Positions 38,470-47,601 are shown, counted from the first letter of the stretch. The stretch: DNA of 64,000 nucleotides from DATKDF01 sp963752045 (GCA_963752045.1 CAVVWN010000007.1:255683-319682), one strand, 5' to 3'. Notes: generated from the letters alone by a model not told the origin. Numbers and translations: made by a program.

Positions 38470-38538
38470 ATGCCGATCTTAGACGCCGGCGGCGCCGGAT
38501 CGGATGTCCGAAGGCGGCCTATGGACGGAAACGGCTCT

Positions 38539-39501
38539 CTAGACGTGGTTACGGAGCATCAGCTCCTTCGGGTGGGGATCGAGGTAGACCTGCCCCTTCA
38601 GATACTCGACGTTCAGGCGCCTGACGTGATGTTTGACGAGCGTCATCGGCACGATGAGCGGCACGAGGCCGCGGCGGTGATCCTCGATTGCCGTCAGCAG
38701 CTCCTCGCGTGAGTCCGCGTCGAGCCCGCCGCGAAAGTAGCCGACGATGTGCTGGAGCACGTTCGCGTGTTTCTTCGGTGTAGCGAGCACGGCGAGCGCC
38801 TTCATGAAGCCGGCTTCGTACTGCTCGGCCAGATCGGCGCGGCCGAGCGACTTGGCGCGCGCGACGAGCCGACCGAGCTCGCGGTATGCGGACGGCGAGT
38901 GCGCCAGCACGGCGAGTTTGTGCGCCGTGTGGAACTCCACGAGACCGCCGAGCGTCCACCGGCCGGCGAAGAGCGTCCGCAGCCGGCGCCACGCGAAGAC
39001 ACGCTCGATGAAGTTCTCGCGAAGCCGCGGATCGTGGAGGCGGCCTTCCTCTTCCACGGGCAGACACGGGAAGCGCGCGAGCAGGGCCTGTGCGTAGAGC
39101 CCCCTCCCGGTCTTCTCAGGCACGGGATCGGCTCCCTCACGCCGTGGCTGCCGGTACACACGCACCCGCTCCATCCCGCAGCTCGGCGAGTCTTTCTTGA
39201 GAATGTAGCCGCCGAGGTCCTCGCGCGCGAGGGCATCAACGCGGCGCTTCGCGTACCGCTCCATGGCATCGGTGTGGTCTTCGCCGTTGGCCATCACCAT
39301 GCGGATCCGGCCGTCGCGGTCGACGAGCCTCAGGGTCTCGCGCGGCGTGCCGAGGCCGAGCTCCACCTCCGGGCACACCGGGACGAACTCGACGAACGGG
39401 CCGAGCGTGTCCACGATGAAGTCGTTGCGTTTGTGGCCCCCGTCGAACCGGACTTCACGGCCCAGCAGACACGACGACACGCCGATGCGAATGGCAGCCA
39501 C
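38539..39501 (-). CDS. DUF523 and DUF1722 fusion protein
   Basis: A 320-residue cytoplasmic protein of two known but uncharacterised domains. Residues 1-150 are DUF523: SSCLLGREVRFDGGHKRND, FVPVCPEVELGLGTPRE and KDSPSCGM, whose cysteines could bind metal. Residues 165-320 are DUF1722 (YbgA-like), including LVEFHTAHKLAVLAHSP and KHHVRRLNVEYLKGQVYLDPHP. This fusion is widespread and sometimes linked to photolyase genes, but none is seen here. It ends three bases from the RidA gene start side, on the same strand, so the triple-RidA gene and this one may be one unit. Confidence 0.92.
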   Translation of the reverse strand: MAAIRIGVSSCLLGREVRFDGGHKRNDFIVDTLGPFVEFVPVCPEVELGLGTPRETLRLVDRDGRIRMVMANGEDHTDAMERYAKRRVDALAREDLGGYILKKDSPSCGMERVRVYRQPRREGADPVPEKTGRGLYAQALLARFPCLPVEEEGRLHDPRLRENFIERVFAWRRLRTLFAGRWTLGGLVEFHTAHKLAVLAHSPSAYRELGRLVARAKSLGRADLAEQYEAGFMKALAVLATPKKHANVLQHIVGYFRGGLDADSREELLTAIEDHRRGLVPLIVPMTLVKHHVRRLNVEYLKGQVYLDPHPKELMLRNHV

Positions 39502-39504
39502 GGG

Positions 39505-40710
39505 TCAGTTCACGCGCCTCACAGCTGTCGTCATGACCTCGACAAGTCCGGTTGGCGCGACGAGCCCGGCACCCACCGTGGTGCGGGCGGGCGGCTCGGC
39601 CGGGAAGAACTCCCTGTAGACCTGGTCGATTCCGGCGGCGTCGGCGAGATGCGTGACGTAGATGACGTTGTCGACGACGTCGGCGATCGACGTGCCGGCG
39701 GTCTCGAGCGTCCTGCCGATGCGCGTGAGCGCCTCGCGGGCCTGCGCGCGCGGGTCGTCCAGATTCGCTTCCGTGTTGCCCAGGACGCCTGAAAGAAAGA
39801 CGAACGGGCCGGCAGTCACGGCGGCCGAGAGCGGCACGCTCGGCGACACGGTCGGACCGAAGACTTCACGGCCGCTCCTCGACGCGACGAACGTCATCTC
39901 CACGTTTGCCTCGTCCGACATGAGCGGCACGACTGCGGTGGCCCGCGCCGGCGGCTCGACGTTGAACACGCGGCGGTAGGCGGCGTTCATGTCGACGAAG
40001 TGCAGCTCGTCGGTGATGAACACCTTCGCCGCCACCACATCGCGGAACTGCAGACCCGCCGTTCGGAGAAGCACGCGGGCATTGTCGAACACCGTCTTCA
40101 TCTGCGTGCTGATCGGTCCGGGCATCAGGCGGTCGTCAACGCCGCGCCGGCTCACGAGGCCAGAGAAGAACACCAGGTGCTCGGTTCGGACGATGTAGGA
40201 GTAGGGCCTCTGGGATTTCACCCATCCGGCCGGGTGCAGAGCCTCGCGCAGTCCGCCGGTCGGCACGGCCACGGCGGACATCGCCACGAGCCGGTTGGCG
40301 GAAAGGTCTGAGACGATTGTCGTCCGCGTGGGTGGATCGTCTGGAAAGAACGGAGCGTAGGCTTCGTTCATCGCCGCAAAGTCCGACGCTCGCCGTAGAT
40401 AGACGTTGACGGTGGCCAGTTGCGAAAGTGACGAGCCCGCCGATTCGAGCACGTCGGACATACGTTCGAGGGCCCGCCGCGTCTCGGCGCCGACGTCTGC
40501 CGGCTCGGACGCGAGGTCCGGACCCGCGCCGTGTACCGCCGACACGAACACGAGGCCGCCCGCCACGACGGCCGGCCTCGCCCAGTCGTCGTCGGCAAAC
40601 GCACCGCCTGATTGAGCCGACCGTGCGCCGAGGGCCAGGGCGACGAGCGCCGTCAGCGCCGAGGCCACCGCCATGATGGCGAGCTTCCGGCCCTTCGGTC
40701 GCGCGGTCAT
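39505..40710 (-). CDS. Exported protein with three tandem RidA domains
   Basis: A 401-residue protein with a signal or anchor helix (LAIMAVASALTALVALALGA) and three RidA/YjgF domains end to end, at about 45-155, 170-285 and 290-400. Each has the opening strand pair (GGLVFVSAVHG, EHLVFFSGLVS, GPFVFLSGVLG), the long helix with LE.AG, and the active-site arginine (PPTRTTIV, PPARATAV, PPARTTVG). Cytoplasmic RidA is a homotrimer that hydrolyses imines at the subunit interfaces. Here one chain could form the trimer by itself, outside the cytoplasm. The acidic residue near the end of each domain is kept in domains 2 and 3 but not in domain 1. Substrate unknown. Confidence 0.88.
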   Translation of the reverse strand: MTARPKGRKLAIMAVASALTALVALALGARSAQSGGAFADDDWARPAVVAGGLVFVSAVHGAGPDLASEPADVGAETRRALERMSDVLESAGSSLSQLATVNVYLRRASDFAAMNEAYAPFFPDDPPTRTTIVSDLSANRLVAMSAVAVPTGGLREALHPAGWVKSQRPYSYIVRTEHLVFFSGLVSRRGVDDRLMPGPISTQMKTVFDNARVLLRTAGLQFRDVVAAKVFITDELHFVDMNAAYRRVFNVEPPARATAVVPLMSDEANVEMTFVASRSGREVFGPTVSPSVPLSAAVTAGPFVFLSGVLGNTEANLDDPRAQAREALTRIGRTLETAGTSIADVVDNVIYVTHLADAAGIDQVYREFFPAEPPARTTVGAGLVAPTGLVEVMTTAVRRVN

Positions 40711-40822
40711 GTGTCCGATTGCCTGCACGTCGCCATTAGAATAACGTCACCTTGCTCAGAAGGGTTGCCACGATGCTCGCCGACGTTCGGGTTCCACCAG
40801 AATCCAGGGAGAAGAAGTAGCG

Positions 40823-42596
40823 ATGGCTGACACGCATTCCTCGCGACGCAGATTTCTCAAGGCCGTCCCCGCAGCCGTGGCCGGTGCGGTGGCCACCAAC
40901 GCATGGGCGCAGGGACAGGGGCCCGCGGGCCCCATCTCGGCAGACATGGTCGACTGCGCGGAGAAAATCGCCGGGCTCGAGTTCCATGCGAGTGAGGAAG
41001 CCGCCATCGCCGGCAGCCTCAACCAGAACCTGTCGAGCTACCAGCAACTGCGCGACGTAGGAGATCCCCCTCGACACGCCGCCAGCGCTCACCTTCCATC
41101 CATACCTGCCCGGTGAGCAGCCGAAGGGGCCGGCAACACCGGGTCGGGCCGTTCGCTACACGAGGCCGCCGTCGAGCATCCGGCGGCCGGCGAACCTCGA
41201 AGATGTGGCCTTCTGGCCCGTGACGCACCTTGCCGCGCTCGTCGAGCGGAAACTGGTGACGTCCACCGAGCTCACGCGAATGTACCTCGAACGGCTGAAA
41301 CGGCACAGCACCACGCTGTTCAATGTCGTCACGCTCACCGAAGAACTGGCGCTCGAACAGGCCGCGGCCGCCGACCGCGACATCCGCGCGGGCCGGTACC
41401 GGGGGCCGCTGCACGGCATTCCCTGGGGCGCCAAGGACCTCTTTGCCACAAAGGGCATCCGCACGACCTACGGGGCCGGCCCCTACGAGCACCAGGTCAT
41501 CGACTACGACGCCACGATCGTCGAGCGGCTGCGGGATGCCGGCGCCGTGCTCGTCGCGAAGCTCTCGATGGGTGCGCTCGCCCAGGGCGGTGTCTGGTAC
41601 GGCGGTTCGACGCGCAATCCGTGGAACACCGAGCAGAGCTCGTCCGGCTCGTCGGCAGGGCCGGGGTCGGCAACCGCGGCGGGCCTCGTCGGTTTCTCGA
41701 TCGGCACCGAAACGCGGGGGTCGATCATCTCGCCCTCGGCCACCAACGGCGTGGTGGGCCTCCGGCCCACCTACGGGCGCGTGAGCCGCTACGGCGCGAT
41801 GGAGCTCTCCTGGACGATGGACAAGGTGGGGCCCATGTGCCGGTACGTGGAAGACTGCGTGGTCGTCCTCAATGCCATCTACGGCCCGGACGGGCGCGAC
41901 GAAAGCGTGGCTGACGCCCCGTTCAACTGGAATCCGGCGGCCCCGCTCTCGGGGTACCGCATCGGCTACGTCCGGTCGGACTTCGAGGAAAACCCGAATG
42001 CCGGACGAGGCGGCGGGCGCGCCGGGGGCGGAGGACGTGGTGGTGGCCGGGGCGGCGGCCGGGGTGGAGCGGAGGCGGCGGCCGAGCGGCTGGCCGTGAT
42101 GCAACGCGTGCTCGAGGTCTATCAGGGCCTCGGCGCGAAACTCGAACCGGTCGACCTGCCCGACAGCATCCCGGCCAATGCGCTTGGGTTCATCCTCAGC
42201 GTCGAATCGGCATTCGCCTTCGACGACCTCACGCGCTCGCGCGGCATCGACTCGATGGACGACTACAGTTCGTGGCCGCGCACGTTCCGGTCGAACCGGT
42301 TCGTGCCGGCGGTCGAGTACCTGCGCGCGCAGCGCATCCGCACGCTGCTCATGAAGGAATGGGCCGGGTTCATGAGCCGGCATGACGCGTTCATCTCGTC
42401 GAACAGCGCCGGGCTGGCCGCAACCAACCTCACGGGGCATCCGGCCATTGCCGTCAAGTGCGGCTTCGTCGGCGGCCTGCCACGCGCCCTGATGGTGACC
42501 GGACGGCTGTACGACGAGGGCACGATCTGCCGCATCGCCCAGGCCTACGAACAGGCGACCGAATGGAAGGACCGGCACCCGACTGTGACGACCTGA
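40823..42596 (+). CDS. Tat-exported amidase (amidase signature family), frameshifted
   Basis: An amidase of the Ser-cisSer-Lys family. The N-terminal part from 40823 has a Tat signal, SSRRRFLKAVPAAVAGAV. At 41060-41061 one extra G ends this frame early (stop at 41116). Shifting one base at GTA/GAG continues as EIPLDTPPALTFHPYLPG and joins the remaining frame, which alone would start at 41205. The core has GIPWGAKDLFATKG (catalytic Lys) and QSSSGSSAGPGSATAAGLV with GTETRGSI (cis-Ser and Ser). A Gly/Arg-rich insert (about 42000-42070) interrupts the middle. Joined length about 590 residues. The frameshift may be an assembly error or a true loss. Confidence 0.85.
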
Positions 42597-42608
42597 CGAC
42601 AAAGCGCG

Positions 42609-42632
42609 AGCGGCCGGCCGTGACCGGCCGCT
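42609..42632. terminator. Hairpin between amidase and M56 genes
   Basis: AGCGGCCGG (42609-42617) and CCGGCCGCT (42624-42632) form a perfect 9-base stem with a 6-base loop in the 42-base gap between the two convergent stop codons. A short pyrimidine run follows on the plus strand. It probably serves both genes. Confidence 0.6.
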
Positions 42633-42638
42633 TCGCCT

Positions 42639-44867
42639 CTACCGTCCTGGACGACGAATCGTGACGGCAACCGAGGGGTTGGACTTCAGATTCCTCTCTG
42701 TCAGTTCTCTCGCGACCGTATCCCGAATCTGCGGAGCCGTCATCCCCTGCACGCGGATTCCTCCGACGAAGGGAATCCGGATCGTGCCATCGCCCTGCAC
42801 GGTGTAGCGACCCGGGAGTCCCGGTTCGTCGGCAATGGTCAGCATCAGCACGTCGCCTGCGCGGGCCGGTTCGTCCGCGGCCAGCGGGGCCGCCGAGGCC
42901 GCCACGGCGCCGCGCATCTCGGCCAGTTGCTGTTCCAGAAAGCGCATGGCGTCCGGATCAGGCCGGGCCGATGCCCGGGCCTCGGCGAGCCGCTTCTCGA
43001 TCTCGGCCGCAACGAGCGCGCGCTCGACGGCGGTAGCGCGCGCGACAGCCACGGCCGCTTCGCCTGCCTCCGCGATGGCGTGGCGGTCACGAATCGCCGC
43101 GGCCTCGCCGGCTTTTCGGGCCTCGACCTCAGCCAGCCGTTGCGCCACCTGGAGTTCGGCCATCCGCTCGGCGTACTCGGCACGAGCCATGGCCTCGCGC
43201 CGCCGCAACTCGATGTCCGACTGACGAAGCGTGAGCTCCGACTCGGCCATCTTCAATTGCTGCATCGCCATCGCGAGTTCCTTCTCGAGCGCCGCCTGAG
43301 CTTCTGGCGTCGCCAGTCCGACGTCGACCATCTGACGGGTCTTCTCGATCTGTCGCCGCAGGATCTCCATCTGACCCCGAGCGCTCTCCAGTTGGGACTC
43401 GGCCTCGATCTTCGCCCGCTGCATCTCGAGCTCGAGACGCTTCATCTCGACCTCTCGCTGGACCTCGCGCAGCTCCCGCTCCGCCTCGCGCACGGCCCTG
43501 ACCTTCTCCGGATCCTGCGTGGGAGCTGGAGGAGCAGGCGGAGCGTCAGGCGTCGGAGGAACGGGCAACACTCGCGCCGGCGCCGGCGGGGGCGTGGGTG
43601 GCACGACTCGCGAGGGTGGCGGCGGAGGTGGCGGAACCTGGGCCGCCACGGCGACCGGGACCGCAACGGGCACGCCAACCGGAACCGCCCCGACCGACGG
43701 CGCGACCGTCGCAGGCACCGCGACAGCAGGGAGCACCTGCTCAGGCCCTGGCGGCGACACGGCCGGTGTCACGACCGGACGGACGACGGCAGGCGACTGG
43801 GCCACCGGCCCAGGCGAACCGTCGGCAGCCGGTACGAACGCCGCGGCCCCGGCAACCGCCACCACGATGGCTGATGCCGCTACCCAGCCGGGCGTTCGAG
43901 ACGCCTCACCGTCGACGCCGGGCGACAACAGTCGTCGCACCCGCGCGACGAGCGAACCGTCGGTCGCGGCCAGCGCAGGGCGGGGAACGGCGGTCATCGC
44001 GGCGAGGTTTGCCAGGGCTGTCACGTACTCGAGCCGATCGCAGACGCCAACAGCCAGGTCATCACAGCAGTGCTCACGTTCACGGCAGACCTCCCGCGAC
44101 ACCCACCACACGGCCGGATGGTAGAAGAGCAGTGTCTCGACGACCGACTGCAGAAGGTTCACGAGGTAGTCGTGCCGGCGGATGTGCGCGAGCTCGTGCG
44201 CGAGAAGCGCTTCGACCTGCGTCGGCGAAAGACCCGAGAGCGCCGAGGCCGGGATCAGGACGACCGGCCTGAGCCAGCCGACCAGCATCGGCACGGCCAC
44301 GGCCGACGATTCGAGGATCTTGACGACGCGGTCGAGCGCGAGCCGCCCTGCGATTTGCTGCGCGAGCGACTGCAACTCGGCCCGGGCCGGGCGAACGGCC
44401 CGACGCGTCAACCGGCGTGCGACGAACCAGCCTCCGAAAAGCCGAAACGACAGGACGATGACGCCGACGAGCCAGATGCCCAGCACGACCGGCGCAAACG
44501 AGGTCGCGCCCTCGACAACGGCAGTAGCGCTGCTCTCTCCGACCAGACCGGACGGCTCCTCGGGCAGGAGGGCGTCGACAGCCTCGGCGCGCAGCGGTGC
44601 CGCGAGCGCAGAGCCCCGTCCGGCATCGGGCTGGACAGGTAGTGGCGTCGGACCGGCGAGCAGCCCGAACGTCACGACCGGTGCGGCAGCCATGGCGGCC
44701 AAAGCGAACACGCCAATCGCGTAGCGCGTTGGCGGAGCGAACCGGAAGAGGCGGAGCGCAGCCAGCGCGGCCAGCCCGATGAGCGCCCCTTGCCAGACGA
44801 AATGCACGAGCGCCCAAGCCAGCGCCTGGGTCATGCCCTGATCGATGAGGCCTGTGGGAAATGTCAT
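42639..44867 (-). CDS. BlaR1-like M56 peptidase fused to coiled coil and polysaccharide-export domain
   Basis: A 742-residue membrane protein. The N-terminal part has the four-helix M56 layout with the zinc motif HELAH (ALLAHELAHIRRHDY) and the conserved FYHPAVWWVSREVCREREHCCDD. A further helix is followed by a Pro/Val-rich linker (PPPPPPPSRVVPPTPPP type). A coiled coil of about 200 residues (EAERELREVQREVEMKRLE...) comes next, and the last 75 residues (AGDVLMLTIADEPGLPGRYTV, GTIRIPFVGGIRVQGMTAPQI) match the Wza N-terminal polysaccharide-export domain. In classical BlaR1 the C-terminal domain binds beta-lactams; here it is replaced. Its start overlaps blaI's stop by four bases. It likely cleaves BlaI on an envelope signal. 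Confidence 0.9.
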   Translation of the reverse strand: MTFPTGLIDQGMTQALAWALVHFVWQGALIGLAALAALRLFRFAPPTRYAIGVFALAAMAAAPVVTFGLLAGPTPLPVQPDAGRGSALAAPLRAEAVDALLPEEPSGLVGESSATAVVEGATSFAPVVLGIWLVGVIVLSFRLFGGWFVARRLTRRAVRPARAELQSLAQQIAGRLALDRVVKILESSAVAVPMLVGWLRPVVLIPASALSGLSPTQVEALLAHELAHIRRHDYLVNLLQSVVETLLFYHPAVWWVSREVCREREHCCDDLAVGVCDRLEYVTALANLAAMTAVPRPALAATDGSLVARVRRLLSPGVDGEASRTPGWVAASAIVVAVAGAAAFVPAADGSPGPVAQSPAVVRPVVTPAVSPPGPEQVLPAVAVPATVAPSVGAVPVGVPVAVPVAVAAQVPPPPPPPSRVVPPTPPPAPARVLPVPPTPDAPPAPPAPTQDPEKVRAVREAERELREVQREVEMKRLELEMQRAKIEAESQLESARGQMEILRRQIEKTRQMVDVGLATPEAQAALEKELAMAMQQLKMAESELTLRQSDIELRRREAMARAEYAERMAELQVAQRLAEVEARKAGEAAAIRDRHAIAEAGEAAVAVARATAVERALVAAEIEKRLAEARASARPDPDAMRFLEQQLAEMRGAVAASAAPLAADEPARAGDVLMLTIADEPGLPGRYTVQGDGTIRIPFVGGIRVQGMTAPQIRDTVARELTERNLKSNPSVAVTIRRPGR

Positions 44868-45247
44868 TTCTCACCTCGGTAGCTGTCGATGAGTGCCCGA
44901 ATCTGGTTGAGTTCTTCCGGTGAGGTCTCGCCGGCATCGAGCGCCTGCAGCACGAGCGCCGCTGCCGAGCCGCCAAAGGCGCGGTCGACAAGGTCCGACA
45001 CGAGCTGCCGTTGCGTCTCGCCCTGCGCGAGCCTGGCCGTATAGACGTGCGTCCGCGACGATTCGTCACGGGTCACAAGCCCCTTCTCCGCCATGATCTG
45101 CATGAGCTTGAGCGTCGTCGTGTAGCCCGTGTCACGCGCTTCTGCGAGGGTTTCGTGCACCTCTCGGACCGTGGCGGCCCCCCGGTCCCAGAGCACTCTG
45201 AGGATGGCCAGTTCGGCGTCGGTTGGTCGCGGGAGTGTCTGTCCCAT
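44864..45247 (-). CDS. blaI: BlaI/MecI/CopY family repressor
   Basis: A 127-residue winged-helix repressor from the ATG at 45247. It opens LPRPTDAELAILRVLWDRG, the family signature, and has the DNA-binding helix in GYTTTLKLMQIMAEKGLV and a C-terminal dimer region. Its partner, the M56 peptidase, follows with a four-base overlap. Two matching operators lie directly upstream, so the pair is very probably autoregulated. No beta-lactamase gene is in the window. The set of genes it controls elsewhere is unknown. Confidence 0.93.
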   Translation of the reverse strand: MGQTLPRPTDAELAILRVLWDRGAATVREVHETLAEARDTGYTTTLKLMQIMAEKGLVTRDESSRTHVYTARLAQGETQRQLVSDLVDRAFGGSAAALVLQALDAGETSPEELNQIRALIDSYRGEK

Positions 45248-45259
45248 AGACTCCAGTAT

Positions 45260-45296
45260 TACGAAAGCCTTCGTATAAGTCAACGAAGACTTTCGT
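45260..45296. promoter_or_regulatory. Twin BlaI-type operators
   Basis: Two perfect dyads with the same core lie upstream of blaI: TACGAAAGCCTTCGTA at 45260-45275 and ACGAAGACTTTCGT at 45283-45296, both ACGAA-N4-TTCGT. Their centres are 22 bases apart, about two helical turns. A TATAAG-like stretch lies between them. The first begins 13 bases before the blaI ATG. Regulation by BlaI is inferred from position and symmetry. Confidence 0.7.
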
Positions 45297-45416
45297 CGGA
45301 GTACTTAGACGACCGGTCGGCCAAAAAGGATCTGCTACGAAAAGACCACCGTTGAGAACGTGGAGTGCATGGAGAACCTCCGGCGACCACAAGCCGCGGC
45401 AGCGCTTTGTCGCCGT

Positions 45417-45441
45417 GGCCGCGAGCGGCGCTCGCGCGGCC
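45417..45441. terminator. GC-rich stem-loop downstream of the cyclophilin gene
   Basis: The gap from 45297 to 45493 holds no gene. It contains a GC-rich hairpin (CGAGC-GGC-GCTCG flanked by GGCCG and CGGCC with a two-base bulge), overlapping a second one (GCGGCC-TCC-GGCCGC). On the minus strand these follow the cyclophilin stop by about 50-75 bases. There is no U tract. Confidence 0.35.
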
Positions 45442-45493
45442 TCCGGCCGCGGGCGTCGCGCCACGCCACGTGCTCAACCGGAATGCTCGGCGC

Positions 45494-46006
45494 CTAGCGG
45501 CGCTCGATGGTGACCTTGTTCATCACGACGGGCGTGAGCGGGCGGTCGTCCCGGTCGGTCTTGACCTTGCCGATCTTCTGGACCACGTCGAGGCCCTCGA
45601 CGACGGCCCCGAAGACCGAGTGACGGCGGTCGAGATGGGGCGTCGGGCCGAGGGTGACGAAGAACTGGCTGCCGTTCGTGTTCGGCCCCGCATTGGCCAT
45701 CGAGAGGATGCCGGGTCGGTCGTGCCGCAGCTCGGGATGAAACTCGTCCTCGAACTGGTAGCCCGGCCCCCCGTATCCGAGGCCGAGCGGATCGCCTCCC
45801 TGGATCATGAACCCGTCGATGATCCGATGGAAGAGGATGCCGTCGTAATAGGGCTTGGTGTGTTTCTCGCCGGTCTTGGGGTGCTTCCACTCGCGAGAAC
45901 CCTCGGCGAGGCCCACGAAGTTGGACACAGTCGTGGGTGTCTTGTCTTCGAAGAGCTCCGCCGTGAAGTTCCCGAGCGTGGTCTCAAAGTGCGCGTATAC
46001 AGCCAT
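45494..46006 (-). CDS. Cyclophilin-type peptidyl-prolyl isomerase
   Basis: A 170-residue cytoplasmic proline isomerase with no signal peptide. It has the full cyclophilin core: YYDGILFHRIIDGFMIQGGD with the catalytic Arg, GPGYQFEDEFHPEL, GILSMANAGPNTNGSQFFVTL, and the HSVFGAVVEGLDVVQKI end. The extra segment EWKHPKTGEKHTKP after the first helix is typical of a common bacterial subgroup. It starts 38 bases after the TPR lipoprotein gene on the same strand. Confidence 0.95.
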   Translation of the reverse strand: MAVYAHFETTLGNFTAELFEDKTPTTVSNFVGLAEGSREWKHPKTGEKHTKPYYDGILFHRIIDGFMIQGGDPLGLGYGGPGYQFEDEFHPELRHDRPGILSMANAGPNTNGSQFFVTLGPTPHLDRRHSVFGAVVEGLDVVQKIGKVKTDRDDRPLTPVVMNKVTIERR

Positions 46007-46044
46007 CCGGACATTCTACTTCGCAGGAGGTCCGCGCGAGGCGG

Positions 46045-47601
46045 CTACTTGATGATCGCGCGCAGCTGGCCGACAACAGCGGCGAGCGACGGCTCGCGGG
46101 CGGCGATTTCTACGAGCGGCCGCGCGCGCGCAACATCGCCGGCGCGGACGAAGTGATTCGCCGCGTTGAATGCCGCCGCGTGATACTGGCTTCGGTCCTC
46201 CTTGATGGCGGCCTCGAAACCGGCGATCTGGCGCGCCTTGAAGTCCGGGTCGAAGTTTGGATTCGCGCGAAGCGCGAACAGCTCAGCCTCGTTCTCCTGC
46301 ACGCGAACGTCGTAACAACCCATCGCGTCCTCGAAGGCCTCACCCGTGTCCATCCAGCGAGCCTTCTTCATGAGCACGAGGCCGAGGTACCACGCGGCGA
46401 CGCAGTTTTTCCGGCCGTCGGACAGCGAGAGCGCCGTCCGCAAGTCGGCTTCGGCCGGATCCAGGTCGTCCTGATCGTGCTCGATCTGCCCCGCCAGGGT
46501 GTGTATCTCGCCGTTCACTCGAAGTGCCTTTGCGGCTTCGATGTCTGCCCGCGCGCCGGGCAACGCTTTCAGCGACCACCTGTTCCATGCCCGCCAGTAG
46601 TGGGCGTCCACGATGTTGTCCGTCTCGCTGTCGATCATGAGTGTCGCGGTGCGGATCGCCTCCTCGTGCGCGCCCAGGAACGTGAGGCACACCGTGCGCC
46701 CGAGCAGCGCGTTCTCGTGAACGGGCGCGAGCGCCAGCGTCTCGTCATAGAATCTCAGCCCGGCCTTGCAGTCGCCGACGAACTGGTTGAACTGCCCGCC
46801 CAGATAGGTCACGGCCGGCGAGGCCGGGAATCGCGTGTACGCGGCGTCGAGGGGCTCGCGTACAGCGGCCACCACGCCGAGTTGCTGGACGGTGGCGACC
46901 GCCATGCGCGCGATGAAGTAATTGGCTTCGACAAACCGCGGCTGCTCGCCGACGAGCGCGCCGAGTGCGGTGACGCTGACGGCGCCACAGGTGGCCGCGC
47001 GATACCGGATGAGGGCCGGAACGGCCTCAGGTTGCTCGAGCACGCTGGCCGTCATTTCGAGAACCTCGGTACGGAACCGTCCCGTTCGAGGGTAGCTGCA
47101 CATCACCGAGAGCTGCAGGTACTGCTGCGCGGGTTCGCCGAGCGCCGTGCCGGACAGCCAGGCGACCTCGGCCTCCAGCTCGGCGACCGAGCCACCCCGC
47201 ATCTCGGCGCGCGATCGCTCGGTGAGCACGCGGCGCGGCGTGCCCTGGGCATTGGACGGAATGCGGTTGGCGAGGGCCAGGACGCGCCTGACATCGAGTG
47301 AAGCCGCCAGCTCGTCGGCCAGGCTCGCCGCACGCGCTTCGGCGCCCGCCGAGTCGAGGGCCAGCTCCTTTTCGCGCAGGCCGATGAGCAGCTCGACCTC
47401 GAAGAGCCGCGGCACCACGTGCGGCCGGGCGCGGCCGACCGCGATCCCCTCGTAAATGTCGCGCGCCTCAATCAGGCAGTCGTAGCATCCCTGCCGTGTG
47501 AGCGCCTCGGCTGCCTCCAGCCGCACCTGATCCTCCGGCCGGACAGGCGCTGACGCACACCCGGCCGCGAGGCACGCGCACACGAACCAGCGATACCGCA
47601 T
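46045..47601 (-). CDS. TPR-like repeat lipoprotein
   Basis: A 518-residue exported lipoprotein. The N terminus ends in a lipobox, LAAGC. The rest is almost wholly helical, with TPR-type repeats clearest from residue 270 on (AVTYLGGQFNQFVGDCKAGLRFYDETLAL, ALLGRTVCLTFLGAHEEAIRTA). There are several cysteines, including a close pair CYDC near residue 40. It has no enzymatic motif. Such proteins hold envelope complexes together. It stands alone between the cyclophilin and a small membrane protein. Confidence 0.75.
   Translation of the reverse strand: MRYRWFVCACLAAGCASAPVRPEDQVRLEAAEALTRQGCYDCLIEARDIYEGIAVGRARPHVVPRLFEVELLIGLREKELALDSAGAEARAASLADELAASLDVRRVLALANRIPSNAQGTPRRVLTERSRAEMRGGSVAELEAEVAWLSGTALGEPAQQYLQLSVMCSYPRTGRFRTEVLEMTASVLEQPEAVPALIRYRAATCGAVSVTALGALVGEQPRFVEANYFIARMAVATVQQLGVVAAVREPLDAAYTRFPASPAVTYLGGQFNQFVGDCKAGLRFYDETLALAPVHENALLGRTVCLTFLGAHEEAIRTATLMIDSETDNIVDAHYWRAWNRWSLKALPGARADIEAAKALRVNGEIHTLAGQIEHDQDDLDPAEADLRTALSLSDGRKNCVAAWYLGLVLMKKARWMDTGEAFEDAMGCYDVRVQENEAELFALRANPNFDPDFKARQIAGFEAAIKEDRSQYHAAAFNAANHFVRAGDVARARPLVEIAAREPSLAAVVGQLRAIIK

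Noticed and set aside
42639..45247. The BlaI/M56 pair as a beta-lactam resistance locus.
   Set aside because: There is no beta-lactamase or PBP gene nearby and the M56 protein lacks the penicillin-binding domain.
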